Source: Acetobacter sp. (lineage in GTDB: Bacteria; Pseudomonadota; Alphaproteobacteria; Acetobacterales; Acetobacteraceae). Taken from it: a stretch of DNA of 64,000 bases. The translations under genes were made by a program, and so were the position numbers. The number at the start of each line of letters is the position of its first letter. Position 1 is the stretch's first letter. Location: positions 372,001 to 436,000 of the forward strand of contig NZ_JAKVME010000002.1 of assembly GCF_022483985.1 (NCBI RefSeq), in the 5' to 3' direction. Positions 6,793 to 15,142 of the stretch are shown piece by piece. Below the pieces are notes generated by a model. That model was given only the letters and a program-made list of their open reading frames with translations, was not told the DNA's origin and searched no databases.

Positions 6793-8507
6793 TCATCCAG
6801 TCAGCACGCATGCTGACATCATCCGGTCCGGGAAAGACCTGTGCTCATGTATTCCGGGTTGCGAAGAACGAGAGCATCGAAGTCATTCAGGGTTCAGAAT
6901 TCCAGGTGATGGAGGAGTATGATGAAGCCGGTGTCCGGGGTGACAGATATGCTGTCCGGCATTTCAAGATCAATCCGCAACATGACCTGAGCCGTGAGCA
7001 GTTTCTGGAATCCGTTTCCATGCTGGCTATCGAATTCGGCTTCGATCCGGATGCCTGCACTATCGTTGAACACACGAAGGCCAAAGCCACAGGGAAAGCT
7101 TCAAAGCATATCCATTTTTATGTCAGGGAACGGACAGCAGACGGGAAGGCTCTGGACAGCCGGTTCATGAAAGTCCGTCAGGAGAAGATTTCCCGGACGT
7201 GTGAGGTTCTGTTTGGTCATGACATCGTGCATGGACGCCATCAGCAGGTCGTCATCCATCAGCTTCATGATGAGGGAAAGCATGACATTGCGGATGCCAT
7301 CCAGAAGGCCACACCTGACCTGAATCAGTCTGTTGAGTCATCGTTTACGCTGACACAGCAACGCATGGCCGAACGGCATGGCATCAGTCTGCCGGATATT
7401 CGCCAGCATCTCAAAGACCTGAGAATTTCGTGTGACACGTTTTCCGGCATGATTGAGCAGATGAAGCACATGGGGCTTCATGTAAAAAAAGGAGATAAAG
7501 AGAATACCTATATTATCGTGAGTGACGATAATCATTTCATAGGTTCAGCAAACCGCTTGCTCGGGATGAAGAAAGGCGAGTTCTGTCAGCAGTATGAATC
7601 CTATGTCGCTGGCACGGATACCCAATATGAACCTGTTGAAGGGGGTTCTTCGCCAGCGGTCCCGAAAATAGCCCCTAAGATGCCCGTACAGCAAATTTCT
7701 GAAGAAATCGGACCCAACATCCATCAAAAGGACAGACTCCCTTCAGAGGTCCGGAAATCCTCTCCTGTTCCTGAGACCGGGACTATCGGCCATGTTCGTG
7801 CGGACCTTGGCAACGATACCAGCGAGACAACTGAGGCCATGAGCCGGGAAGAGAAAACCGCCATCCATGCTCAGAACGCTGATCGCATGCAAGCGAGCCA
7901 GACCATCCGGAAGATGCTGGCGGATCAGGAGGAATTTCATCGAAAACTTCTCGAGCTTGATAAGCAATTCCAGAGCCGGTGGAGCCATATCAAACCGGAA
8001 CCGTTTCCGGATGAAGCGGAACGTAATTCCTTCCTTGTCCGTCAGAAGCACGAAGAAATCCTGAGACCGCTTCGGGACAAATATCTGACCGAAAAAGAAA
8101 AGTGGTTCAATGGATCATCAACTCGCAAGGCTCTTCAGGAGTTTCAGAGTGCGTTGAAGAAACTACGCTATGACCGGGGTGATTTTAAGGCTCTTGATAT
8201 GGCGAACAATGAGGCGGACTTCAGTTACTGCCTGAACTGGATGGCAGACTTCTATGTTGCCGGACGTGAACGCACCCGAAAAGAATGGTCATCGGACTTA
8301 TCTGTCCAGAGCTACCTCAAGGCAAAGAAGGATTTCGATGAACTTCTGAACTACATAAAGAAAACCGGGGATGTCACGGTTCTTGAAACAGCGATGAAAA
8401 ATCCGGTTCATGCATTACAGATGATACGGAAAATGAAGACGCCGGAAACTGGTTCCAAAATAGGCGGACAGCCCGGTCCTTCAGTTAAAATATCCTTTGA
8501 TAGATAG
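6789..8507 (+). CDS. mobA: relaxase / mobilization nuclease
   Basis: A 572-residue plasmid relaxase that would nick oriT and pilot the strand through a conjugation channel supplied by another element. The N-terminal domain carries histidines in the expected spacing: H58 in RHFKINPQHD, H95 in IVEHTK, and the HxH pair H107/H109 in SKHIHFYV. This is consistent with metal binding by a MOBP-type relaxase. The C-terminal half is helical, charged and poorly conserved. A longer frame opens at 6738, but the ATG at 6789 overlaps the mobC stop and yields the correct N-terminus. No type IV secretion genes are in view, so the element would be mobilizable rather than self-transmissible. Confidence 0.85.
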   Translation: MIIQSARMLTSSGPGKTCAHVFRVAKNESIEVIQGSEFQVMEEYDEAGVRGDRYAVRHFKINPQHDLSREQFLESVSMLAIEFGFDPDACTIVEHTKAKATGKASKHIHFYVRERTADGKALDSRFMKVRQEKISRTCEVLFGHDIVHGRHQQVVIHQLHDEGKHDIADAIQKATPDLNQSVESSFTLTQQRMAERHGISLPDIRQHLKDLRISCDTFSGMIEQMKHMGLHVKKGDKENTYIIVSDDNHFIGSANRLLGMKKGEFCQQYESYVAGTDTQYEPVEGGSSPAVPKIAPKMPVQQISEEIGPNIHQKDRLPSEVRKSSPVPETGTIGHVRADLGNDTSETTEAMSREEKTAIHAQNADRMQASQTIRKMLADQEEFHRKLLELDKQFQSRWSHIKPEPFPDEAERNSFLVRQKHEEILRPLRDKYLTEKEKWFNGSSTRKALQEFQSALKKLRYDRGDFKALDMANNEADFSYCLNWMADFYVAGRERTRKEWSSDLSVQSYLKAKKDFDELLNYIKKTGDVTVLETAMKNPVHALQMIRKMKTPETGSKIGGQPGPSVKISFDR

Positions 8508-8660
8508 GGAAGATTTATTTCCTGCGGAATCCTGAAGTGAAAACTTTCATATTGTGCTGATGTCCGCCATATTATTCGCAGTGCCATGATGATTCATACT
8601 GTATATACTTTGTATTTTTCTATTTATTCTTGATTTTGATCTATAATATTGATAGATACA

Positions 8661-8748
8661 AAAAAGCCCCAGAGAGACGGCAAATCTCTCGGGGGCGGGA
8701 TTGCAGGGATGAGATTAGAAAGAAAACCTCCCTACGAGGTTTGGAGCG
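8661..8748 (-). ncRNA. candidate antisense (countertranscribed) RNA of the rep leader
   Basis: On the minus strand a promoter is readable: TTGACT (8783-8778), a 17-base spacer, and TATCTA (8760-8755). Transcription leftward would pass a small hairpin (AACCTC/GAGGTT, about 8725-8741, with a C-rich loop). It would end at a strong intrinsic terminator: GCCCCCGAGAGA pairs with TCTCTCTGGGGC (8696-8666) and runs into TTTTTT. The RNA would be about 85-90 nt and complementary to the 5' leader of the rep gene starting at 8843. This is the layout of antisense copy-number control in many plasmids. It is a prediction only. Confidence 0.5.
8666..8696 (-). terminator. intrinsic terminator of the candidate antisense RNA
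   Basis: The stem is GCCCCAGAGAGA at 8666-8677 with TCTCTCGGGGGC at 8685-8696, one mismatch and a 7-base loop. On the minus strand it is followed by six T residues (8665-8660). It could also stop leftward transcripts from the integrase fragment. The stretch 8508-8660 is AT-rich and carries no gene. Confidence 0.65.
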
Positions 8749-8842
8749 AGATTGTAGATAGCGTTATTATAACACGAAGTCAACAATAAAATATATTTTC
8801 TTTCTTTTTTATTTCTGTGGTCTCCAGAATGGAGCAATAGAG

Positions 8843-9590
8843 ATGAGAAATATATGTATTAAAGATATTGAAGACAGTAATGGCCAGAAGGACAACGACC
8901 TGTCCACCTTCTGGGACATTTCCAGATTCCCGAAAAACCGCGATGGTTCTACGTGTTATGTCAGTATCCTTGGTTTCTGGAAGGATTTTTGGTGTCCAAA
9001 GTTTTACGATCCCCATGCAAAAGAACACAGACCCGGAAACAGGGTTTTCAGAAGATATTTTCCTGCCACTGAAGAGGGGATGAGCGGAATCAGGGAACTG
9101 ATCGACAGCAATAAATTCGAAGCCCTGTATCGTTCTCAGGCATTCTTCCCGAAGATCAGGAAAACTCAGCGGAAAGAGGATATTTCCGCCATATCCCATG
9201 CGTGGCTGGACCTGGATATCAACAAGATTGGCGAGAAACGCAGACTCATCAAAGGGGATAAATCCAAGGGATTACCAGATAGATGGGTGGATAATAACCA
9301 TTATCGTCCGGACCTGTTTTCTGAATGGCAGGCTCTTGACGATGCAGGTAAGGCGGAGTGGCTGGTTCAGTATTGTGTGACTCACGAAATTCCGGAGCCT
9401 ACCGAAGTCGTGTTGTCTGGTGGTGGTGCCTATCTGCTGTGGCAGTTCACTGACACCGTGTTCATCAGCAGACGACGCAGGAAGGCAGGTCAGACCAATC
9501 AACCGAGGTCATATATTGATGTCATTGAAGATATTCACAGGAATCTGCGTAATCGTCTGGATTACCTGATGGCTGCTGGAATAGGTGCGG
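8843..9590 (+). pseudogene. plasmid replication primase (RepB/AEP-like), 3'-truncated
   Basis: About 249 genuine codons of a plasmid replication protein. The segment HAWLDLDI (D123, D125) carries the LDxD acid pair of archaeo-eukaryotic-type primases. PTEVVLSGGGAYLLWQF is the second typical motif of RepB/primase-like initiators. A GGAG lies about 10 bases before the ATG. At GIGAD the family-like sequence stops and the frame runs on to 9997 only by reading the opposite strand of the integrase fragment. The C-terminal part of the initiator is therefore missing. The candidate antisense RNA in the leader supports a former rep gene. Replication from this locus is unlikely. Confidence 0.7.
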
Positions 9591-9597
9591 ATAGGTT
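9581..9597. other. deletion junction between convergent rep and integrase genes
   Basis: Rep-like coding sequence on the plus strand and integrase-like coding sequence on the minus strand both lose family resemblance at this point, and each continues as the antisense of the other. The junction carries a short tandem, ATAGGTGCGGATAGGT, that is, ATAGGT at 9581 and at 9591. A single deletion between two converging genes would produce this arrangement. Confidence 0.55.
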
Positions 9598-10363
9598 CAT
9601 CGCCATTGATTTCAATCCACCTGCGATAGACGTTGGCCATCATCGCCAGTTCACTGTTTGGCTTGGTTTTAATGTCTTTCGACGAGATGAAGGCAGAGAC
9701 TGCTTCGGAGAACAGGGGAGAAGGTTTCACCTCCAGTTGCCGGAAGACAGGGGAAAGCGTTTCTCTCAACAGAGCGGACTGGTTCTCGAAGACCTTGATG
9801 GTTTCCTGATGCCCCTGGACCCTGGAAGCAAGGATTTCACCAGAATGGATGACCTTTTCGATAGCGGGTCCGGCTGTATCCTTCAGATACCCTGTCAGAG
9901 CAGTCATGCGGTCTGCTTCTTTGACATGAGACAGGAGATGTTCCGCATTGATGGCTTTATATTGAGCGATCAGCGATTCAATTTCGAGCCGATATGACCG
10001 GATCACTGAATCAAGGAATTCCCTGGCGTCATTGTTTTTGAGATTTGACCGGACGTAATCCGTCAGGTTGTCTCTTGTTTCTTGGGCGTTGTCGGTTTCG
10101 GGAGGAAGGGCGGAACGCCTGAGAAGGTCAAGATAATCCCGTTTATCGTCGTCCGAAATGATCCACGGTTCGTTAGCCATCGCGTGTTCGATCTTTGCAA
10201 AGAGTGCCTGTGTCCGTTCGTATGCCGTTCCAGCACGAATGAGGGCGACTTTCCTTGATCTGGTGAACAGCGAAAAGCAGATTTCATTCTTTTTCAGAAT
10301 CTCACAGAAATGTGAGGGAACTCGTGTCCTGAAATAGAAACCTGTTGCCCGGCACTGGAGCAT
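9591..10363 (-). pseudogene. tyrosine integrase, N-terminal part only
   Basis: The first about 257 residues of a phage/island-type tyrosine recombinase. The start MLQCRATGFYFRTRVPSHF and the TRSRKVALIRA segment match the N-terminal domain common in alphaproteobacterial tRNA-targeting integrases. The core-binding segment LFSEAVSAFISSK with WIEINGDEPIRTY follows. The catalytic domain (R...HxxR...Y) is absent: after IRTY the frame runs 27 more codons of unrelated sequence to a stop at 9509. The gene lies 114 bases from the 3' end of tRNA-Leu, the expected place for the integrase of a tRNA-inserted island. Without the catalytic domain it cannot recombine. Confidence 0.75.
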
Positions 10364-10397
10364 GTTCCTGCCTTGTTCATCTGCCCCCTCATCGGTC

Positions 10398-10418
10398 TGT
10401 GTAAGACCTTGTGTAAGA
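10398..10418. repeat. direct repeats TGTGTAAGA beside the integrase
   Basis: TGTGTAAGA occurs at 10398-10406 and again at 10410-10418, a 12-base period, between the integrase start and the tRNA. Short direct repeats here could be integrase arm-binding sites of an attachment region. Confidence 0.3.
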
Positions 10419-10477
10419 GTTTCGGGGGTGTGTGTTTCCGGAAATCCAGAATCGTGAACAAAAACAGTAAGTTATTG

Positions 10478-10563
10478 TGGTGCGAACTGCGGGACTCGAA
10501 CCCGCACGCCCTTACGGACTCGAGATTTTAAGTCTCGTGCGTCTACCATTCCGCCAAGTTCGC
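10478..10563 (-). tRNA. tRNA-Leu(UAA)
   Basis: The minus strand reads GCGAACTTGGCGGAATGG, then an anticodon loop with TAA (gacTTAAAatc), a long variable arm, GGTTCGAGTCC and an acceptor ending AGTTCGCACCA. The 7-bp acceptor stem GCGAACT/AGTTCGC is perfect, and CCA is encoded. The long variable arm and UAA anticodon give leucine. Its 3' end faces the mobile island, marking the likely attachment site. A short T run follows the gene. Confidence 0.97.
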
Positions 10564-10624
10564 GTTGGTGGCGGGCTTCTAGCATGTCACAAAGTGATCG
10601 GTAAGAGCCTTTTACGTGGGCTTG

Positions 10625-11359
10625 TCAGCCCGCTCGCATGAGCGAAAGACCTTGATTTTTGAGCCAGAGCTCCGCCCCATTGCGGGTCGGGCACATCTGA
10701 TCGACCAACGCCCAGAAAGCAGCGCTGTGATTGTGGTGCTTCATGTGCGCGAGCTCGTGCAGAATGACATAATCCTGCACAAAATGCGGCGCCATGATGA
10801 GACGCCAGTTCAGCATGATCCGTCCCGCCGTGCTGCAACTGCCCCAGCGGGAGGTTGCGTCACGCAGAGCGAATGTTTTGGGCGCAAAACCTGTTCGTCC
10901 GGCAAGGTCCTGTAGCCGCTGGCCCAGTTGTTTGTGTGCCAGTGTCTGAAGGAAATCGCGCACCCTGCGCCCAAGAAAGGCGACATCCCCGCTGACGTGC
11001 AGCTTGTGGTCCGCACCCTCCCAGGCTCCTCCACGACCGTTCGGTGTGTGATGGATTGTGTGCGCAACACCATTGATGGGAATAATGCTCCCCGCAGTAA
11101 AGCTGATCGCCGTCGGTTGCCGCTGCAATTGCCGGATGATCCAGTCGCGGTGCGCGTTGAGAAGCGACAGCCCGGTTTGCGGCGAAACACGGGGCGGCAA
11201 TGTCACAACCACACTGTCACCAGCGCGGGACAGGCGGAGGGACAGGCGCCGCGCGCGCGTTGAGCGTCGCCATGTGATCGGGAAAGGGCCGGAAGGAAGC
11301 AGGATGCTGTCCGGGAGCGTATCCTCGGATGAAGAGGGTCGGGGGACCCGAGGCTTCAT
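10625..11359 (-). CDS. YgjP-like (DUF45/WLM-type) metallopeptidase
   Basis: A 244-residue protein of the YgjP/DUF45 family. The zinc motif HELAH is at residues 201-205, with a third histidine ligand in NHSAAFW (about 211). The family signature RWGSCS is at 171-176. Members are SprT/WLM-like zinc proteins presumed to be peptidases; their substrates are largely unknown. The start ATG overlaps the stop of the preceding minus-strand gene in ATGA, so it is coupled to the YcgN-like gene. Confidence 0.88.
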   Translation of the reverse strand: MKPRVPRPSSSEDTLPDSILLPSGPFPITWRRSTRARRLSLRLSRAGDSVVVTLPPRVSPQTGLSLLNAHRDWIIRQLQRQPTAISFTAGSIIPINGVAHTIHHTPNGRGGAWEGADHKLHVSGDVAFLGRRVRDFLQTLAHKQLGQRLQDLAGRTGFAPKTFALRDATSRWGSCSTAGRIMLNWRLIMAPHFVQDYVILHELAHMKHHNHSAAFWALVDQMCPTRNGAELWLKNQGLSLMRAG

Positions 11360-11823
11360 TCGGCAGGCTCATCCTTTGGGTCGAGTGCGGGCCATTCGAC
11401 GACATAGTCTTCGAGATTGCCAGCCCTGCGCTCGCTGATACAGCGATCACCGGCAGAAATACCGGCCTCGCGGACGCTATCCGGATTGCCGGTCAGCAGC
11501 GGGTGCCAGTCGGGCAGAGGCAGACCATCCGACAGGCGCTTGTAAGCGCAGGTTGACGGGAGCCAGTCGATGGTTTCCAGCATGGGAGCCGTCAGTGTGA
11601 TGCAGTCCTGCACCTTGCGGTGACGACCGGCATAATCCGTGCAGCGACATGTGTGAGTGTCCAGCAGGCGACAGGCGACGTTCGTATAATAGAGGCTGCC
11701 GTCATCTTCATCGCGCAGCTTGTGCAGGCAGCAGCGTCCGCAGCCGTCGCAAAGAGATTCCCACTCTTCGGTGGTCATCTGCTCAAGGGATTTGGTTTCC
11801 CAGAAAGGAGTGTCGGTGGCCAT
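11356..11823 (-). CDS. YcgN family cysteine-cluster protein (UPF0260)
   Basis: A 155-residue protein with the family pattern CDGCGRCC near the N-terminus and further cysteines in NVACRLLDTHTCRCTDY, probably binding a metal or iron-sulfur cluster. The biochemical role of the family is not established. The open frame extends upstream into the permease gene, but MATDTPFWETKSLEQ is the usual N-terminus, and a GAGGG lies about 11 bases before it. It is followed by the YgjP-like gene with a four-base overlap. Confidence 0.85.
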   Translation of the reverse strand: MATDTPFWETKSLEQMTTEEWESLCDGCGRCCLHKLRDEDDGSLYYTNVACRLLDTHTCRCTDYAGRHRKVQDCITLTAPMLETIDWLPSTCAYKRLSDGLPLPDWHPLLTGNPDSVREAGISAGDRCISERRAGNLEDYVVEWPALDPKDEPAE

Positions 11824-11876
11824 GACGAAAGATACCCTCAACGCGCTTTTGGGGAAAGATGCGGGGCGATGGTCTT

Positions 11877-12347
11877 TCAGGGCCCAGCCAGCGGACGCCA
11901 GAGCAGGGCGAACGTCATGATGACCGCAAGCAGTGCTGTGGCGACGCTGCCCAGAATCATCCGGCGACGTAGCAGAGGCAGCCACAACAGCGACGCCCGG
12001 CTGGACCAGTTCGCACCAAGGGAGCGCGCGGTCCGAGTGACATCCGGCTGCGCGTTGACCAGAGCGCCCATCAGGGGAAGCGTCAGGGAGGGGCTGATGA
12101 GGAATCCCTGAATGATGGAAATGAGGGTGGGAATGGGTTCACGCGGAAAGAATTGCGACGACAGGACCAGAGAAGGCAGCAGAAAAGCAGCAAGGATATC
12201 CGGTATCCAGAAGGCGATCGTCAGAAAATACCAGATCTGGGAACGGGATGTCGCCAGACAGAGAGCCGCCATCAGTATCGCGGCGACAAAGGAGATGATC
12301 GCATGCGTCGCAACAACACCAGGAGGGAAGCCGGGAAGGGGAATCAT
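11877..12347 (-). CDS. short ABC-transporter permease (single, reduced)
   Basis: A 156-residue hydrophobic protein with four to five membrane segments. Its cytoplasmic EAA-like loop (GALVNAQPDVTRTARSLGAN, residues about 94-113) marks the inner-membrane subunit of a polyamine/iron-type ABC importer. Typical permeases of this class have 260-290 residues, so about the first 100 residues are missing. It follows the binding protein by 12 bases on the same strand, and the ATPase is upstream. No second permease is present. The whole system looks reduced; see the ATPase entry. Confidence 0.65.
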   Translation of the reverse strand: MIPLPGFPPGVVATHAIISFVAAILMAALCLATSRSQIWYFLTIAFWIPDILAAFLLPSLVLSSQFFPREPIPTLISIIQGFLISPSLTLPLMGALVNAQPDVTRTARSLGANWSSRASLLWLPLLRRRMILGSVATALLAVIMTFALLWRPLAGP

Positions 12348-12359
12348 CTTGCCATTCTC

Positions 12360-13388
12360 TCAGCGCTGGCTGAGCCATTGATCGAAGCGGGTTTTGATCG
12401 CAGGCAGGTTCCTGCGCCAGAAATCGACATTCAGAGGAAAGGCCGGCGGTAGCGTTCCGACACGCGGCTGGGCTGACTCCGGTGGCGCAATGATCAGACG
12501 TGCGTTGAGAGCATTCTGCTGCTCGGACGCGGCAGCCCACGTGGCCAGCCCCAGCGCTGACGTTACGTCTCTGCTGCCGTTGGTGGGAATGACCCAGTCG
12601 TAATTGACCCGCAGAAGGGGAAACCAGAGGTTCCTGAAGCGCGGTGTCGGCAGACCGGCGTTGGCGGCGGCGATCTCACTGGTTGGCGTGACGCTCATCA
12701 GCGCAGCGCCCTTGGTGAGGATATGCATGGCTTCGGCGGAGGTCGTCCACCAGACGATATAGGGCTTTAGCTGGGAGAGACGCCTGAAGGCCCGGTTGAG
12801 TCCGGCAGGCGTAGCCAGAGTGCTGTAAATGGCATCGGGAGAAACGCCATCAGCGAGAAGGGCGATTTCCAGAGTGATGCGGGGATCGGCGCGCAGCCCG
12901 CGCTTGCCGGGGTGTCGGGCGACATCCCAGAAGTCCCGCCAGCTCGGTGTATCGGCGAACCGAGAGCTGTCCCATGACAGCGCGTAGTCCAGCGAAAGCG
13001 CGGTCACACCGCAACGGGCCGGATCGGCATTGCTGCTCTCGGAGGCCGTCGCGGGAAAAGGCAGGAAGAGTCCCTCAGTACACCCTGTTTCGGCGTCATC
13101 ATCCTGTATGAGCAGGAGAGACCAGTTCTGTCTGCCAGAGCGGAGCAGGGTGTAGTTGGCGTCAGTCAGATCGGACCAGAGCGTGGTTCTGACCTTCTGA
13201 TGGGTCAGTTGGTAAAAGGGTTTCCAGACGACTTCGTTCAGTGTGGCGTTCAGGGAACCGCCCTGGGTCGCAACCACGAGAGGGCGCGTGCCGGTCCGCC
13301 TGACATGGGAGGCGGCATCCGATTTCTGAACAAGGCAGCAGGTCGAGAGCAGGACGGCCGACAGCCCGGCCAGCAGACGGCCAGGCAT
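12360..13388 (-). CDS. periplasmic solute-binding protein, spermidine/putrescine or iron type
   Basis: A 342-residue secreted protein. The ATG at 13388 gives MPGRLLAGLSAVLLSTCC, a signal sequence ending at about AAS or at a lipid cysteine. A TTG further upstream at 13436 would add 16 residues without benefit. The mature chain begins RPLVVATQGGSLNATLNEVVWKPF, the first strand-helix of cluster D/F binding proteins (PotD/AfuA-like), followed by the usual two-lobe pattern. The ligand cannot be deduced. It is the middle gene of a three-gene ATPase-binding protein-permease unit on the minus strand. Confidence 0.7.
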   Translation of the reverse strand: MPGRLLAGLSAVLLSTCCLVQKSDAASHVRRTGTRPLVVATQGGSLNATLNEVVWKPFYQLTHQKVRTTLWSDLTDANYTLLRSGRQNWSLLLIQDDDAETGCTEGLFLPFPATASESSNADPARCGVTALSLDYALSWDSSRFADTPSWRDFWDVARHPGKRGLRADPRITLEIALLADGVSPDAIYSTLATPAGLNRAFRRLSQLKPYIVWWTTSAEAMHILTKGAALMSVTPTSEIAAANAGLPTPRFRNLWFPLLRVNYDWVIPTNGSRDVTSALGLATWAAASEQQNALNARLIIAPPESAQPRVGTLPPAFPLNVDFWRRNLPAIKTRFDQWLSQR

Positions 13389-13472
13389 TTCATTGAGCCG
13401 GAACGACTCACCCTTGCTCGGTGAAGAAGAAAACAAGATACGCCCTTGGGTTAGCCTAGACTGGTCCGCAGA

Positions 13473-14588
13473 CTAGCCTTCTTTGTCCTGTGACGGGAAG
13501 ACCACCGCTGCCGAGGGGCCCCAGGCCAGCAGAACCGTCTGTCCAACGGCAGTGCCGGGTGGCAGCGAGCCTGCCGGTCGATGTACGACCATCTCCGTGC
13601 TGTCTGCGAGTCGCACGCGGAGAAGAAGCAGGTCTCCCACGTTGCGGATGTCACTCAGGGTCGCGGAAAGACTGCCTGCCTCGCCATCCGTATTGGCCGC
13701 TCCTCGTGGAAACATCAGCGCAATTTTGCCGGGGCGGATGCACAGCTCTACAAGATCGCCTTCCGCGACATCACCTTCGGCAAGCGCTTCCATCGTACCA
13801 CCACAGGCGAGACGCGTTTCCACAATGTCATCCTCGACCGTGAGGGCCAGCCCGGTGAGGATATTGGCGTCCGTCATGGCGGATGCGAGCCGTGCGGAAG
13901 CGGGCCGGTCAATCAGCTCTGCGGCTGAGCCGATCTGCAAAAGCGCGTCATCTGCAATGACGCCAATGCAGGTGGCGGCAGCCAGTGCGTCACTCCGGTC
14001 ACGGGTCAGGAGCAGAAGGCTGGTCTCGCGCGCCCTTTGCAGCCTGATCAGGCGGTGGTGGATATCCGTGCGGGTTTCACTGTCCAGCCCGGCGAAAATA
14101 TCCTCCAGAATGAGGGTGGCCGGGTCCGTGGCCAGCGCCCGGGCCAGTTGTGCCCGCAGTCGTTCAGAGGCTGTCAGGGCTGATGGTGGCGCGTCGGCCT
14201 GCTGTTCCAGCCCGAGAAGCGCGAGAAGCTGGGCAATCTTATGTGCCGCCTGATCCTGCGACAGTTTTCGCGCCCGTAGAGGAAAGGCCAGATTCTGCCG
14301 GATGGACAGATGTTCGAACAGAGGATCACGTGCGCCAACGACAGCAAGGCCGCGCTGGCCGACAGGGCGGTGTGAGATATCCTGATCCAGAAGCGTCAGA
14401 TGGCCGCTACCGACAGGTCGGTGCCCGGAGAGGATATCGGACAGCGCCCGCAGAGCCTGCCCCGAATCATTCAGCATCAGGAGCGCCAGACATTCTCCCG
14501 CATGCAGCGCAAAAGAAAAGGCAGGGCCATCTGGGGCAAGGCTGATAGTGTTCACTCTCAGTGTGGTTGAACGGGTGCATGATGTCAT
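13473..14588 (-). CDS. ABC ATPase with degenerate catalytic motifs (PotA/FbpC-like)
   Basis: About 371 residues with the fold of a polyamine/iron importer ATPase: nucleotide-binding domain, then a C-terminal TOBE-like domain (CIRPGKIALMFP, VVHRPAGSLPPGTAVGQTV). The catalytic signatures are lost. The P-loop position reads LMLNDSGQALRALSDILSG with no GKST lysine. The Q-loop is VGARDPLFEHLS. The LSGGQ position is LTASERLRAQLA. Walker B is LILEDIFAGLD with the DE order broken, and the switch histidine is arginine in LLTRDRSDAL. The reading frame is intact. It may be a non-hydrolysing regulatory or vestigial subunit. The start is uncertain: a TTG at 14606 is also possible. Confidence 0.7.
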   Translation of the reverse strand: MTSCTRSTTLRVNTISLAPDGPAFSFALHAGECLALLMLNDSGQALRALSDILSGHRPVGSGHLTLLDQDISHRPVGQRGLAVVGARDPLFEHLSIRQNLAFPLRARKLSQDQAAHKIAQLLALLGLEQQADAPPSALTASERLRAQLARALATDPATLILEDIFAGLDSETRTDIHHRLIRLQRARETSLLLLTRDRSDALAAATCIGVIADDALLQIGSAAELIDRPASARLASAMTDANILTGLALTVEDDIVETRLACGGTMEALAEGDVAEGDLVELCIRPGKIALMFPRGAANTDGEAGSLSATLSDIRNVGDLLLLRVRLADSTEMVVHRPAGSLPPGTAVGQTVLLAWGPSAAVVFPSQDKEG

Positions 14589-14692
14589 GCCGACAGGGAA
14601 CCACAACCTGACGGGAGAGTTAAGATGGGTGCTGGAGTCCGGGATAACCGGACAGAACTGACAGTCAGGTCAGCAAACAGGAGCGAGTGAAT

Positions 14693-14974
14693 ATGTCCGC
14701 AGAAAAGATCAGGAAACAGGCACAGGCAGCAGTGGACGAAGCCTCAACGACGGCGCGTGATGAACTGGAAGCGCTGAAGAGTCAGCTTGAACATTTTCTG
14801 AGCACCCATGTTGTTCCACCGCTTTCCGATGCGGCGAACTCGGCGGTTTCCAATGCGCGCGAGATTGCCGAGCATCAGAAGGCAAGCGTTGCGACCAATG
14901 TCAGCGCGAAGCCCTTCCTCTCCATCGCGATTTCTTTTGTCGTCGGATTTGTCGTCGGACGCCTGTCGCGTTAA
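14693..14974 (+). CDS. ElaB/YqjD-like (DUF883) membrane-anchored protein
   Basis: A 93-residue protein: a lysine/glutamate-rich amphipathic helix (about residues 1-65) followed by one C-terminal membrane segment ending in FVVGFVVGRLSR. This GxxxGR tail is the hallmark of the ElaB/YqjD/DUF883 family, which in E. coli binds ribosomes at the inner membrane in stationary phase. The ATG at 14693 has an AGGAG nine bases upstream; the GTG at 14687 is too close to it. The next gene is a holin-superfamily protein, a common pairing. Confidence 0.8.
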   Translation: MSAEKIRKQAQAAVDEASTTARDELEALKSQLEHFLSTHVVPPLSDAANSAVSNAREIAEHQKASVATNVSAKPFLSIAISFVVGFVVGRLSR

Positions 14975-15142
14975 TGTTTTGTCTCAGGAACCTGTCATCA
15001 GGGCGCCTGAGGCCAGATCAAGAGTCTACCTTCCTGTGAGGTGTTCTGCTCCTGCCTCGGTTGCTTTATGGATGAGGCAGGGGTCATAACAGGTCGCCGG
15101 TTCATCCTCGATGCCGGCTTATGTGAGGTAGACGGGGATCCA

